DNA of 64,000 bases from Chondrilla cf. caribensis (taxonomy: Eukaryota; Porifera; Demospongiae; Chondrillida; Chondrillidae): assembly GCA_964020155.1 (NCBI GenBank), contig OZ026546.1, positions 8,648,879-8,712,878 of the forward strand, written 5' to 3'. The translations under genes and the position numbers were made by a program. Each line of letters opens with the position of its first letter. Positions within the stretch are counted from its first letter, which is position 1. The notes beneath the pieces were generated by a model that did no database searches, was not told where the DNA came from, and was given only the letters and a program-made list of their open reading frames with translations. Of the stretch, positions 52,551-64,000 are shown in pieces.

Positions 52551-53188
52551 TGACAAGTATTACACACAATATTATAAATAGCAGTGAATAGACCTACATA
52601 TCAATAATGTACACAACATACTCAACCACGTAGTGGACAACACTTAAATTTACAATCGATAAGTTCACTTTTAATGCACCTCCAAAGGCACCTCCGTCCA
52701 GACCAATCCCTAGGTCGGTCAGTGGACGGATAACAATATTATAATTGATATGAAATAGTCACTGACCATTATAGTAAGCTTCAAACCATAGTCAAGAAAG
52801 TTATTTTGATCAATTCTACATCGGAACACCCTCAAAAGCTTATGTAATATCAACAAAATACCTTAGCCTACGTAGAAAGCTTCTCAGCTTTCGCTGGCGT
52901 TTTGTCTCAAAATTCAGCCACAGATGCTTTTTCAAAGTACAAAATGTTGCTGACAAAGCTTCTTGTAATTGTATAATTGACTTTCAAACTTTATTCTTCC
53001 CTGTGGCGTTAGAAAAAAACGCTTCGTACTCCCTCTATTCGAATCCTTCCGCCATTGTTCAGCTCTAAGTGTTGAAAAACCACAGCAGTCAGACAGGAAG
53101 TCGTTAGTTTCTATATTTGGCAGCTCGTGACTGTCACTTGGTTACAGACCCCGCCCCTCCCACGTGTGTTGGTTGAGTAGTACAGAAA
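52551..53188. promoter_or_regulatory. Divergent promoter region DYRK1A / fibrillarin
   Basis: AT-rich with CACGTGTG at about 53161 just before the FBL start and GCCATTGTTCAGC at about 53050. It probably includes the DYRK1A 5' UTR. No other gene is seen. Confidence 0.4.
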
Positions 53189-55641
53189 ATGAGGCCAGGT
53201 ACGTCCCGGGCGCTAACGACTGTTCTTGCTCTGTTGAAGGTTGCGAGCTTTTTAGCTTTCAAACTCAACCTTCATGTTGTATTGCGTACTTGATATGGTC
53301 TGCGAAGCCGATTTTAACCCTAAACAACTTTTTTAGTCTTTAACTGTAGTAATTTGACCTGGTAGGCATGGTTATCCGTTAAGCCTTCTCGCCAGTCCTG
53401 GTTGTGCCCTTATGTGCATGATGGTGAAGCCATGTTTATTTTTCAAGGATTCAACAGAGGAGGTCGTGGTGGTCGTGGAGGTCGTGGTGGACGTGGTGGT
53501 CGTGGTGGATTTGATGGAGGGCGTGGTAGGGGAGGAAGGGGCGGCGGATTCAAGTCTCCAAGGGGTGGTCGTGGAGGACGTGGTGGTCGTGGAGGATTTG
53601 GAGGAATGAGAGGAGGAAAGAAGGTCGTAATTGAGACCCATCGTCATGAAGGTATGTGTTGTGGGTGGGTAATGTGAATCCACTGATATACGTAATACTC
53701 ACTTACTACATGTATGGTATCAGGTGTGTTCATTGCCAGGGGTAAGGAAGATGCTCTGGTGACACACAACATGGTTACAGGAGAGTCTGTTTATGGAGAG
53801 AAACGAATTAGTGTGGAGGTAAGAATTTGTGCATATTGCCATTGGAGTATGAAGGTGAGGATGTGTGTGTTTGTGTGCTGTATGTGCAGGTGATGTGTGT
53901 GTTGTCTGTGTAGAGAGTGCCTTATTGTCCAGGCTGTGATGAGGGAGTAAATCAGTCATAATCCTCTGATGGTTTAGTGTGAGGTTACCATGGAAACTGA
54001 GCCTGTTAATTCTATCTAATGTGTGTTTAAGTTTTGTCCCTCAATTACTTTCACATAAGCTTTATCTTCTTTGGCTACAGCAAGATGAGGGAGGGAAGAT
54101 GGAGTACAGAGTGTGGAATCCTTTTCGCAGTAAGTTGGCAGCTGCCATTTTGGGAGGAGTTGACCAGATACACATTAAACCTGGAGCAAAGGTCCTCTAT
54201 CTCGGAGCAGCATCAGGAACTACAGTATCACATGTTTCTGACATTGTTGGACCAGTAAGTTGTTCCCACATCCCAAGGCAATTCGAAGTCTGATATCCCC
54301 TGCACTTCTGAACATCTGCTAGTGTTGTGTTGCTAGTAGTGTACATTGCAATGAAGTGCTATACCACAAGCAGCCTGTCGCCTATACAGTGATTTATTGT
54401 GTGTTGTATAGTGAATAGAGGCTGCAACATGTAGTAATCAGAGGCTGCAACATGTAGTGAATAGAAGCTGCAACATGTAGTGAATAGAGGCTGCAACATG
54501 TAGTGAATAGAGGCTGCAACATGTAGTGATCAGAGGCTGCAACATGTAGTGAATAGAGGCTGCAACATGTAGTGAATAGAGGCTGCAACATGTAGTGAAT
54601 AGAGGCTGCAACATGTAGTGAATAGAGGCTGTAACATGTAGTGAACAGAGGCTGCAACATGTAGTGAATAGAGGCTGCAACATGTAGTGAATAGAGGCTG
54701 TAACATGTAGTGAACAGAGGCTGTAACATGTAGTGAACAGAGGCTGCAACATGTAGTGAATAGAAGCTGCAACATGTAGTGAATAGAGGCTGCAACATGT
54801 AGTGAATAGAGGCTGCAACATGTAGTGAACAGAGGCTGCAACATGTAGTGAATAGAGGCTGCAACATGTAGTGAATAGAGGCTGTAACATGTAGTGAACA
54901 GAGGCTGCAACATGTAGTGAATAGAGGCTGCAACATGTAGTGAATAGAGGCTGTAACATGTAGTGAACAGAGGCTGCAACATGTAGTGAATAGAGGCTGC
55001 AACATGTAGTGAATAGAGGCTGCAACATGTGATGAATAGAGGCTGCAACATGTAGTGTGTGTATTTGTTATTCTGTGTAGGAGGGTTTGGTGTTTGCAGT
55101 TGAATTTTCTCATCGTTCTGGACGAGATCTCATCAATGTAGCGAAGAAAAGGACCAACATAATACCGATCATTGAGGATGCCAGACACCCCCACAAGTAC
55201 CGGATGTTAGTAGGTCAGTCATCTAACTGGGGGGGGGGGAGGTGATGGGTGTCGTATACATAGGTCACCAGTTGAAGTCTCCAATAGGTATGGTGGATGT
55301 CATCTTTGCTGATGTTGCTCAACCAGATCAAGCACGCATTGTTGCAATCAATGCACACAACTTTCTTAAGAACCAAGGTCACTTTGTTATTTCTATCAAG
55401 GTTTGTGCCTGTCTGTCTGTCTGTCTGTCTCCACCTATATGTGATAGATGATTGTGGTTTGTAACAGGCTAACTGTATAGACTCAACAGCAGAGCCAGAG
55501 AAAGTATTTGCTGGTGAAGTGAAGAAACTGCAGTCAGAGAAGCTGAAACCTCAGGAGCAGATAACGTTAGAACCATATGAACGAGATCATGCTGTTGTCA
55601 TAGGTGTCTACAGACCTTCTAAGAAGTCCAAAGAAGTATAA
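53189..55641 (+). CDS. FBL: Fibrillarin, box C/D snoRNP 2'-O-methyltransferase
   Basis: Seven exons give 300 aa: 53189-53198 (10 bp, MRPG), 53448-53651, 53724-53818, 54081-54254, 55081-55213, 55288-55400 and 55468-55641. An N-terminal GAR domain of RGG repeats is followed by [37 protein letters not shown], the SAM-binding [73 protein letters not shown] and HFVISIKANCIDST, with the catalytic K-D-K(H) residues in place. It acts in the nucleolus with NOP56, NOP58 and SNU13. Intron 3 contains a C/D snoRNA candidate, and intron 4 a large 23-bp minisatellite. An AATAAA at 55775 lies past the eIF3F stop codon region, so the two convergent 3' ends probably overlap. Confidence 0.97.
53930..54005 (+). 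ncRNA. Candidate box C/D snoRNA in fibrillarin intron 3
   Basis: Terminal stem CAGGC (53930-53934) pairs perfectly with GCCTG (54001-54005). Box C GTGATGA is at 53936-53942, D' CTGA at 53966-53969 and box D CTGA at 53997-54000, giving about 76 nt with correct order and spacing; the 3' end lies 75 nt from the intron acceptor, a spacing common for intronic snoRNAs. The guide upstream of D' contains ATCAGTCATAATCC, antisense to GGATTATGACTGAT; a similar ATTATGACTGA word is, from memory, part of conserved 28S rRNA near the 3' third. The target is inference. Confidence 0.65.
54415..55065. repeat. 23-bp minisatellite, about 28 copies, fibrillarin intron 4
   Basis: Unit GAGGCTGCAACATGTAGTGA plus ATA, with two co-varying substitutions (GCAACA/GTAACA and AATAGA/AACAGA). 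It has no stop on the minus strand in any frame, so it yields three false Leu/Ser/Cys-rich proteins. Confidence 0.95.
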
Positions 55642-55686
55642 CAGTACACTAGCTCACATGACTGTTTGGGTTTCAGCTACTTTTGT

Positions 55687-55692
55687 TTTATT
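55687..55692 (-). terminator. Probable eIF3F polyadenylation signal
   Basis: AATAAA on the minus strand about 110 bp past the eIF3F stop; the FBL signal (AATAAA, plus, 55775-55780) lies beyond it, so the two 3' UTRs overlap by at least about 90 bp. Confidence 0.5.
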
Positions 55693-55802
55693 TTACATTT
55701 ACAGTCATTCGATTGGATTCAATTGAGTTTAAATGAAAACTGTTGGCTAAGATACTCTCACACATTACACAAGAAATAAAATAATACTAAATCCAACAAA
55801 TT

Positions 55803-57240
55803 TCAAGACATTAACAAAGACAGTTTTTCTCCCATTGCAAGTTGTATTCTTGTCAAATTTGATAGATACAAGACCGTCAAAAGATCCTATAATTGAGGAT
55901 GTACGTACGTGTGTCAATAGTCCACAGAAATACACTGGAGTGGTATGCACAGACCTGCATGCTATTGTTGAGGAGGTGCTCGAACTGGCTTGGAGGGACA
56001 TCAGGCACTTTTGAGAGCATGTCCATTAGCAGTCTACCCACCTCGGGGTCTCCACTGCACTTCCCATTCAAGACGTCCTCAATATAGCCAATTATCCTGT
56101 TGAGAGTTTGGCTGACTTTGCAAGTGGCAAGTCTCAAGTGTTTGAGTTCAGTAAAGACTTCTGTCTGTCTTCCATCGCTCAGCTTGTTTTCTTGCATTTG
56201 TTGCACTGAACAAGTGTAGCACAAATGAGTGAAGACAAGGTGGTGTTCCTATTCTATTAGTACAGGTGCTCTGAATGTTGGCAGGTCTGCCTTCTCACCT
56301 GCCACTCTCTCTGGACGGTAGTACAAAATCTCACAAGGAATAGGAGTGAACATGGTTCCATCTGTCTTGCCTGGTACGCCTATGCACGATCTGGGATACA
56401 CAAGTAGTAGTAGAGTGGGGTATGGGATCATGATGGGTGTGATGGAAGGGCCTTGAGTGGGGTATGGGATCATGATGGGTGTGATGGAAGGGCCTTGAGT
56501 GGGGTATGGGATCATGATGGGTGTGATGAAGGGCCTTGAGTGGGATATGGGATCATGATGGGTGTGATGGAAGTGCCTTGAGTGGGGGATGGGATCATGA
56601 TGGGTGTGATGGAAGGGCCTTGAGTGGGGGATGGGATCATGATGGGTGTGATGGAAGGGCCTTGAGTGGGGTATGGGATCATGATGGGTGTGATGGAAGG
56701 GCCTATGGTCTCACTTGATATATGCCTTGATGTCCATCTTTCCACTTCTCAGAGTGGTATCTATGGTCACATGAACAACGTGTTTCTCCAATCTATTGTA
56801 AAAGTCATGTATCAGCACAGAATGCCCTGTGATCTCCGCACCAGTGGCAAACCTGTTAGTCATGCAGATACAGTCACAACAACATTCAATGCACAAACTG
56901 AACAGAGGTAGTTATTCACCATCCTACAATTGTTTCCTTGGCAACCTTCTGATGTAGTTCCATCATCTCCTTGGCAAAGTCCGTATTAACTGCCACCTAC
57001 ACATATCAAGGCAGAATACGACAACATCAGTGGCCGGTGGGTAGACACCGGCTGTGAGCGTACCTCGTCCTCCTTTTCGCTGTGCGGAACGCAAAAGGCT
57101 GATTTGACTTCAACTGATAGTTTATCTCTCTTTCCCATCAACGTTCCTATGACCCGCTTGGAATTTTCAGGACGACGCTCGTATCCGTCAATTATAGCGA
57201 AAAGGGCCACTGGATGGATCATCACCGTTGGTCCCTCCAT
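55803..57240 (-). CDS. EIF3F: Translation initiation factor eIF3 subunit F
   Basis: Six minus-strand exons give 272 aa: 57240-57064, 56996-56920, 56852-56715, 56390-56299, 56205-55955 and 55886-55803. The MPN domain begins at the N-terminus: [78 protein letters not shown] and [14 protein letters not shown]. The C-terminal helices include [20 protein letters not shown] and end [22 protein letters not shown], matching human [22 protein letters not shown]. The Ala/Pro-rich vertebrate N-terminal extension is absent. As in other eIF3F the MPN metal-site (JAMM) motif is incomplete. It is part of the eIF3 octamer. Confidence 0.95.
56400..56706. repeat. 42-bp minisatellite, about seven copies, EIF3F intron 3
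   Basis: Unit GGCCTTGAGTGGGGTATGGG followed by ATCATGATGGGTGTGATGGA-AG; it fills the intron. One copy lost a base at about 56527. Confidence 0.95.
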
Positions 57241-57417
57241 TTTGTTGAATGAATACACGTGGAAAGATCGGATGACGTAATTACACGTAAAGATTGAGTA
57301 ACTGTCCACAAAGCAGTAACGCGTCTGTTTCATTCAGACTCGAGTACAATCTGGTAGGGAATAATAATTTACACAAGATAGTGTTCCTTGATGTATGGAG
57401 TGGGAACATGACAGACT

Positions 57418-60291
57418 TTATCTGTCCACTTCTCCAAATACGATGTCTTGTGTTCCTAGTGCAAGGAAACAGCCACATAATGAGAGTCGTGGCTCCAGAC
57501 GGGAGAGATGGACGGAGAACACTCACCGATAATAGCAACAACGTCAGCCAACATGTGACCCTTGGACATCATGTCAAGTGAGCTCAGGTGAAAAAACCCA
57601 GGTGCTCTGATCTTGCATCTGTATGGCCTGCTGGTACCATCTGAGACCAGGTATACACCAAATTCACCCTAAAATTTGGTATTATACACACTAAAAATAT
57701 TTACATCAAAGCAACGTATTGAATGACAAAATCCATAGCAAATTAAAAGTGTAATGATGATTATCTCCCCTGCTCCCTCCCCTGCCCCCTTGGGGATGTT
57801 TATGGACTCACCTTTGGGGCTTCAATGGCAGTGTAGGTGGACCCTGGGGGGACCTGGAAGCCTTCGGTGAAGAGTTTGAAGTGGTGGATTAGAGCCTCCA
57901 TGGAGTCCTTCATCTCTCTTCTGTTGGGAGGAGTTACTTTGTTGTCATCAATCTTCACTTCACCAGTTGGCATCTTGTTCAAACACTGATGGATTATCCA
58001 AAGACTCTGTCTCATCTCCTCGACTCGAATAAGGTACCTGTACAGCCAGCATAACGATATTCTAGTAGTGGACACGGACAACCCAATACTGGTGAGGGGC
58101 AGCAGAGCAGACCTGTCATAGCAGTCACCATGTCTACCAATGGGAACATCAAACTCCACTTGATCATAAGCGTCATAAGGCTGTACTTTCCGAAGGTCCC
58201 ACTTGACACCAGATCCTCTCAACATGACACCGCTACACACGCATAGTCAGTCTTGAAACAAATAATATATATAAAAAAGTAGGATTTCTGACCTAAAGCC
58301 CCAGTCCATTGCTTGCTGAGCAGTGATGACTCCAATGTCCACAACACGCTGCTTCCAAATGCGATTGTTAGTAATCAGCTATAACAAAATAAGCGCTTTA
58401 CAGTGATAAATGAAGTTAACCTGAACCTAAATGAAGGTAGCCTAACCCTAACCTAATGACAAATAATGGTTCCATACAGGCACCCTATACCAACACAAGC
58501 TCTAGAAACCACACACCACATGCTCTAGACAACACACACTACATGATCTAGACATCACACAGCACACACCACACAGCACATGCTCTAGACACCACACACC
58601 ACACAGCACATGCTCTAGACATCACACAGCACACACCACACAGCACATGCTCTAGACACCACACAGCACATGCTCTAGACACCACACAGCACATGCTCTA
58701 GACACCACACAGCACATGCTCTAGACACCACACACCACATGCTCTAGACACCACACAGCACATGCTCTAGACACCACACAGCACATGCTCTAGACACCAC
58801 ACAGCACATGCTCTAGACACCACACAGCACATGCTCTAGACACCACACACCACATCCTCTAGACACCACACAGCACGTGCTTTAGACACCACACAGCACA
58901 TGCTCTAGACAACACACAGCACATGCTTTAGACACCACACAGCACGTGCTCTAGACACCACACGGCACGCAGCATATACTACTTACTTCCTCCACTTCAT
59001 CAAGACGGGTGGAAAACTTTGTGATAAAATCATAGATATCGTCCATGAGCCCAAGAGGCAGGTCCTGCGTGGTGCAGCATGACATGAACCTACTGAGGTA
59101 TAACACTGTAAGTAGACATCAGCTAGTGGAAGGACCTCACCTGAGACACACCACCTGGTCTGACATAAGCAGCATGCAATCTAGCACCCGACACTCTCTC
59201 ATAGAATTCCATCATCTACAGTATTATACACATCCCATATAAAATCTGCATGTGTGTTGACTTGTGTGTGATGTGGTGTGTGTGATGTGGTGTTGCTCAC
59301 TTTTTCCCTTTCCTCAAACAGCCACACAAATGGTGTGTTGGCTCCAACATCTAAGATGTGCGAGGCCACTGCCATTATGTGGTTTAGAAGACGAGTGATT
59401 TCAGCAAACATAACTACATGAAACAATACAAACATAGTTTATAGCCAGTAACGATAGTGTATACCCAATAACAATAGTGTATAGCCAGTAATGTAGCATA
59501 TACAAATTAGAGTGAGTTCTCTCCAAACCTCTAATGAATTTAGCTCTTGGTGGTACATCTATTCCAAGGAGGTTTTCAATGGCCAAAGAGAACGCTTGCT
59601 CATTGCACATCATTGACACATAATCCAGCCGATCGAAGTAAGGGAGGGCCTACATTGGGTGTTGACAGGACAGTGAGAGCACGCTGGAGGCCCTCAACCT
59701 ACAAGAGAGCACACTTGTAAGTATGTCTTATACTCAATGAGCTTCTCCGTCCCTCTGTGCAGCAGTCCAATGTGAGGATCGCATCTCTCTATTATTTCCC
59801 CGTTGATTTGCATGACCAATCTCAATACACCATGAGCAGCAGGATGTTGAGGACCGAAATTGATAGTCAGGTTTGTAACAGGTCGTTCGTCCGGGGCAGG
59901 GGCTTGACAAAGATACGTACTCGGGGTGAGGTTATGAGGGTGGAATTGGAAAACAACTTGACGCGCTCACCATTTACGTCCCAAACTGCAGACTCCTCGT
60001 TTGGGTACATCACGTTCCCAGTCATCGGAGAGAGCATTCCAGGAAGCTTCAAAGGAGTCAGTTCGTTTTCTTTGTTTTCTATCTGACGTGGATTTTCTGA
60101 GGAAAAGTACCTGAAAAAGAACTCTTAGGATAGGTGTTAGCTGTGGCTATCGATATGGAAAGAAAAATAAGAAAATCGCCTTGTTGACAATTATTTCACC
60201 TTAAAATACTGCAAACTCGAGTTTGTTTTCCCTTAACCGACGGGAAAGCTAGACGAGAGCCAAGTCGGAAAGTTCGCCAAACGGCAGCCAT
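57418..60291 (-). CDS. NDUFS2: NADH:ubiquinone oxidoreductase 49-kDa subunit (complex I)
   Basis: Twelve minus-strand exons sum to 472 aa: 60291-60200, 60110-59971, 59902-59715, 59649-59529, 59413-59301, 59215-59141, 59064-58987, 58378-58293, 58232-58113, 58037-57812, 57668-57527 and 57455-57418. The N-terminus [20 protein letters not shown] is an arginine-rich mitochondrial presequence. Core matches: [19 protein letters not shown] (quinone-site His and loop), [107 protein letters not shown] and the C-terminal DIVFGEVDR. It lines the ubiquinone-reduction pocket of complex I. Confidence 0.97.
58480..58975. repeat. 23-bp minisatellite, about 20 copies, NDUFS2 intron 7
   Basis: Unit ACACCACACAGCACATGCTC plus TAG, with some 36-bp double units at the 5' side. 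Confidence 0.95.
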
Positions 60292-60993
60292 TTTTGAGCA
60301 AAATAATGTTATTCATTGCGAGTCAGCAGGGGCGCTGAAGCGAGGAGTGTTGAGGACACACTGTACCACCGGTGTCTGGAGGACTGAGAACGAATGACCA
60401 TTGTCCGTGAACAGATATTGCTATTACGTTTCCTACTAGTCTACCGGTAATGGATATTCAATGGTAGCTGCAAATATACGGAAATTGAATCTTTCACTAT
60501 TTAATGTAACGTTTCCATAATTTTATTGAATGTTCACCGTACTAAGTGATAGCAATCCCATAAACGTTATTATGTGCAGCTAGTGAGGTCCTTTGGTAAC
60601 TGTTTGTTTTCAGTTGCTGCTTTGTTAGTAATTTATCGCACTTGTTGTTATTGTCAATGACAACAATATGTCAATTCACTTCATGTGGGAGGAGGAGTGT
60701 AGTGTAGTGTTCACTCTATTGCTCTTAACCATCGTGTCAGCACATTCTATGGTGCAGTACTATCACTGCTAAGATCACGTTAGAGAGTATCTTTAGTATA
60801 GGTAGAGTATGTAAAGCGATTGACCATGCCCAGCAGGTTTGGTTGGCTCCAACTCCACGTGGTTCAACTATGGGATACGTTAGCTGGGCGGTACATTTCT
60901 ATTGTAAACAGAACTGGGACTTAGCACTCTATGAATTTAGTTGTGTAATTGAGTGCTACATTGTTCCTTTTGTTTTGTCTTCCTGTAGTGATA
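60292..60993. promoter_or_regulatory. Divergent region NDUFS2 / DNMT3
   Basis: About 700 bp. A strong acceptor (cttcctgtag at 60988) precedes the DNMT3 ATG, so a non-coding first exon of DNMT3 must lie within this region; its donor was not fixed. No other gene is visible. Confidence 0.5.
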
Positions 60994-62801
60994 ATGGAAG
61001 CTGTTGATAGTGATCACTACCTGACACCTCCAGAGACACCTGTAGCTTGTACTAAGGAGGTCTCTGGAAGCTCCTCTGATGAAGACCAGCGGAGTCCTCC
61101 ATTCTTTGTCCGCAGAGGTACGAGGAAAAGAAATGCTACAGACTTCTTCTTCATCCCAGCACCATACACAATAGAAGACATTGATTCTGTAAGAAGAAGT
61201 AAAAGCAGAAAAGAAAAAGTGTTATCCGGCAGCAGTTCGATCACAAAGGAAAGTGCAAGACGCTCATTAGTGTTCAGTGAATCTACTCCTCAGAAGAGTC
61301 CACTCCCCTCCAGCCCTTTACAACCAATGGAAATTCAACCTGCAGTTGACCTCAATACAGATGGGTCTTGTGACGTCGAAGGTGAATATCCCATAGGGTC
61401 CTTGGTATGGGCTAAACTGAAGGGATATGACTGGTGGCCGGGACGTGTTAGCAACCATGCTGAAGTAGGTATGGATCTACCTCCTCATGGATCAGCATGG
61501 ATCAGGTGGTATGGAGAGAAACAGGTTTCAGATGTGAGTTACCTTTGGCCTATTTAGTGTTACCTTATTGTTGGCTAGAATGATGTATGTCACTTGAAGG
61601 TGAACCTGGACTGCATTGAGCCTCTGGTTAACTGCCAAAAACGACTGCTTCTCCATAAACTTAAAGGTTCTTACAAAAAAGGAGTTTTCTTGGTCATCAA
61701 AGTGAGGGAGACGCTCGTTATTTATTGCATTTTTTATACCACTGCTTTAACATTTGCGTTGTAGGAAGCAGCTAGAAGAAGTAGAAAGGTGTTCAATACT
61801 GGTTGCAAAGACACCCAGACACAAGCTAGTGTAGATCGTAGCTCGTCAGATGAAGATGTTGGCAATGGTGTGAACCAGCTTGCTGAAGGCAACAGTAATA
61901 ACAGTGATTCTTCTGACAAACCTGCTCCCAAGAGAACTTTATTGAAGAATAATTGTCGTTTATCTTCACTTGAGGAAGAAATGCTCCAATGGGCTTTGGA
62001 AGGATTCCCTCCTTTGGGAGAAGAAGGTTTCAAAGTCTCCTCAGAATATACATCTTTGAATGGCTAGTTATGTTTGAATTATGACATGTTTTGTACCATG
62101 GGTGTACATGTGTGCATGTAGAGATAAGTGTAAATATGCGAAGTGATCTAGAACATGAACTATAGTATTGTTTATTTGTAGCAATATCTGAGGAGGTACC
62201 AAGTATTGGATGGCCTGATGGCAGATCATCAAAACGTATGACAGTGGGCCGTGCCAAGAGTAATGATGACACTGGTGTTCTTCTAGAGCCCCCACCAAAA
62301 AGAACACCCTTTCAGGGCTCCATTGCTCTAAGAGAGATTATCACTGTTCCCGGTGGAAGGATCGGTACGCACCTCATTGTCACATCTCAATTACAACCAT
62401 AGATAGACTCCAGGAATTCTTTGCTTCCTTACAGATACATTTGATATGATCAGAGAAGACAAGTTGAGGATTGAAGGTGATGATTGAACGTTTATGTTGT
62501 TATAGAATACTCCTGACTACGATGGTCACTTGGTCTTCAGATGTATGCTTGGGTTGTGGTCATACCAACGTGGTAGTTGACCACCCTTTATTTGTTGGGG
62601 GACTATGTCAGCTGTGCAAGGAGAGCTTCATGGAGTGTGTGTATCTCTTTGATGATGATGGGACACAGGTTTGCATGTGTGCAAATGAGTATTTTTCCGT
62701 GATTGACAGTACTGCTTGCGTTACTCTAGATGTACTGTTCTATTTGCTCTGCTGGTAACAAAGTATACATGTGTGACAAGCCAAATTGTGCCAAGTATGT
62801 T

Positions 62802-62872
<71 letters not shown>

Positions 62873-63532
62873 TGTGTACTATGTGCATGTACATTTTGAA
62901 AGTGACCAAGAAATGATTGAGAGTGATCTCTATTGGATCATGTTACCATGTGGGATCTTTTATAGGGTTTATTGTGGTCCATGTATCAAAAAGCTATGTG
63001 GTCAAGAGGAATTAGAAAAGGTTCATATAATTATTCATATACCAAGAAAAGCTTGTGTTTGTGCTAATCGCTTTCGATTTATTTTGGCAGGTTGAAGAGG
63101 CCAAAGAGTGGTTTTGCTACATGTGTGATGAAGGAGTGGGAGTACTCAAGAAGCAAGAAGACTGGAGTGATAAACTGCATGTCTTGTATAGCACTGGTTT
63201 TGAAGAGGAATATGTCAGTGCTTACATGCTACTATGTTATTCGTTCTGGCTCAACTTATAAAGTGCTTCACACCACAGGAGCCCCCTCGTTCCTATGCTC
63301 CAATCTCTGCGGAAAAGAGGAAAGCCATGAAAGTCCTCGCATTGTTTGATGGCATTGCCACAGGTGATAGACATATCAGACTGTGAATCCTGTTTGACCG
63401 TTTGTTTAATGTGAAGACCATTATTGCATATCTACTAGGACTGCTGGTTCTGAAGGAACTTGGAATACAAACTGACCTATACATTTCATCTGAAGTGGAC
63501 CCAGATGCTATCAAGGTATATCTACTTGTATA

Positions 63533-63591
<59 letters not shown>

Positions 63592-63995
63592 ATACTATGT
63601 ACATGTGCATATTAGGTGTCAAAGGTGCATCATCCTGAAATTGTACACGTTGGTAATGTTGAGAGGATTACAGAAAAGCAAGTGAAAGAATGGGGTCCAT
63701 TTGACCTAGTCATTGGTGGCAGTCCCTGTAATGATTTGTCAATAGTTAATCCTGCAAGAAAAGGGATATATGGTAAGTTTTCAAGTGCAAACTCTTACTA
63801 ATAGTCATTTTGAAGTCTTCATGAACTTTTATTGCTCAATCCACAGATGGAACTGGACGATTGTTTTTTGAGTTTTTTCGAATATTAAGCTACTGCAGAC
63901 CAAGTCAGGAAGATCAGCGTCCATTTTTCTGGCTGTTTGAGAATGTGGTTTCAATGAGAGCTCAAGATAAGAACATTATTTCAAGATTTCTTCAG
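60994..63995 (+). CDS. DNMT3: DNMT3 de novo DNA cytosine-5 methyltransferase (3' end outside the window)
   Basis: Thirteen exons in phase: 60994-61533, 61600-61701, 61765-62026, 62182-62364, 62435-62476, 62541-62668, 62730-62794, 62966-63020, 63091-63213, 63279-63363, 63439-63515, 63616-63772 and 63847-63995, continuing past the edge. A PWWP domain ([18 protein letters not shown]) reads H3K36 methylation. The ADD domain has its cysteine clusters ([51 protein letters not shown]). The methyltransferase starts [14 protein letters not shown] (motif I, SAM), contains the catalytic motif [21 protein letters not shown] and [11 protein letters not shown]. Order PWWP-ADD-MTase equals vertebrate DNMT3A/B. 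The later motifs and target-recognition region are not in the window. Confidence 0.97.
62812..62870. repeat. (TG)n microsatellite, DNMT3 intron 7
   Basis: TG on the sense strand, about 15 bases after the donor. Confidence 0.95.
63536..63591. repeat. (TG)n microsatellite, DNMT3 intron 11
   Basis: TG on the sense strand, about 20 bases after the donor. Confidence 0.95.
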
Positions 63996-64000
63996 GTGTG

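Noticed and set aside
54394..55194. 266-codon Leu/Ser/Cys repeat protein on the minus strand
   Set aside because: A 23-bp array has no stops in any minus-strand frame; the true exons of fibrillarin flank it on plus.

Overview
The window is animal nuclear DNA. Genes are intron-rich with GT-AG introns of roughly 50-1000 bp, and they are packed on both strands with tens to a few hundred bases between them. I recognise 18 conserved genes by protein motifs, and two further genes can be assembled but not named. An ETS factor, a SID-1 family membrane protein, a PWWP-ADD-methyltransferase DNMT3 and metazoan-type KAT7, DCAF8 and INTS10 point to Metazoa. Compactness and divergence suggest an early-branching animal, most likely a sponge; this is inference, since no species marker is present.

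Layout: unnamed gene, 3' part (+, 1-4691); ETS factor (+, 5080-7544); DCAF8 (-, 8099-12538); unnamed 206-aa protein (-, 12564-13855); RBBP5 (+, 13896-16773); PCBD (-, 16946-17260); DDX6 (+, 17807-20396); SIDT (+, 21076-27709); KAT7/HBO1 (-, 28246-32796); haem peroxidase (+, 33196-36184); UBA52 (+, 36638-37836); INTS10 (-, 37945-42156); PP2A scaffold A (-, 42429-45845); dysbindin (-, 46007-47033); RBM7-like (+, 47083-48108); RABAC1/PRA1 (-, 48536-49534); DYRK1A (-, 49761-52550); fibrillarin (+, 53189-55641) with an intronic C/D snoRNA candidate; eIF3F (-, 55803-57240); NDUFS2 (-, 57418-60291); DNMT3 (+, 60994 to the window edge). Exon borders were placed by reading GT/AG sites and checking codon phase across the junctions. 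For most genes the sum of exons gives a length close to the human orthologue (PP2A-A 588 aa, UBA52 128 aa, RBBP5 537 aa, PCBD 104 aa).

The genes are mostly unrelated housekeeping and chromatin functions, not an operon-like system. Chromatin factors are frequent (RBBP5, KAT7, DNMT3, DCAF8, INTS10). Several neighbours are head to head with very short shared promoters (40 bp and 49 bp between start codons), and several tail-to-tail pairs probably overlap in their 3' ends.

The non-coding part is dominated by tandem repeats. Nearly every multi-exon gene carries its own minisatellite in one intron, and long TG microsatellites lie almost always with TG on the sense strand, often starting at the 5' splice site. 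Most long repetitive reading frames here are translations of these arrays and are not genes. The best candidates for something new are the snoRNA inside the fibrillarin gene, a SID-1 protein with an enlarged cytoplasmic loop, a DDX6 with altered core motifs, a KAT7 with two zinc knuckles, a small TIR element, and the sense-oriented repeat landscape.
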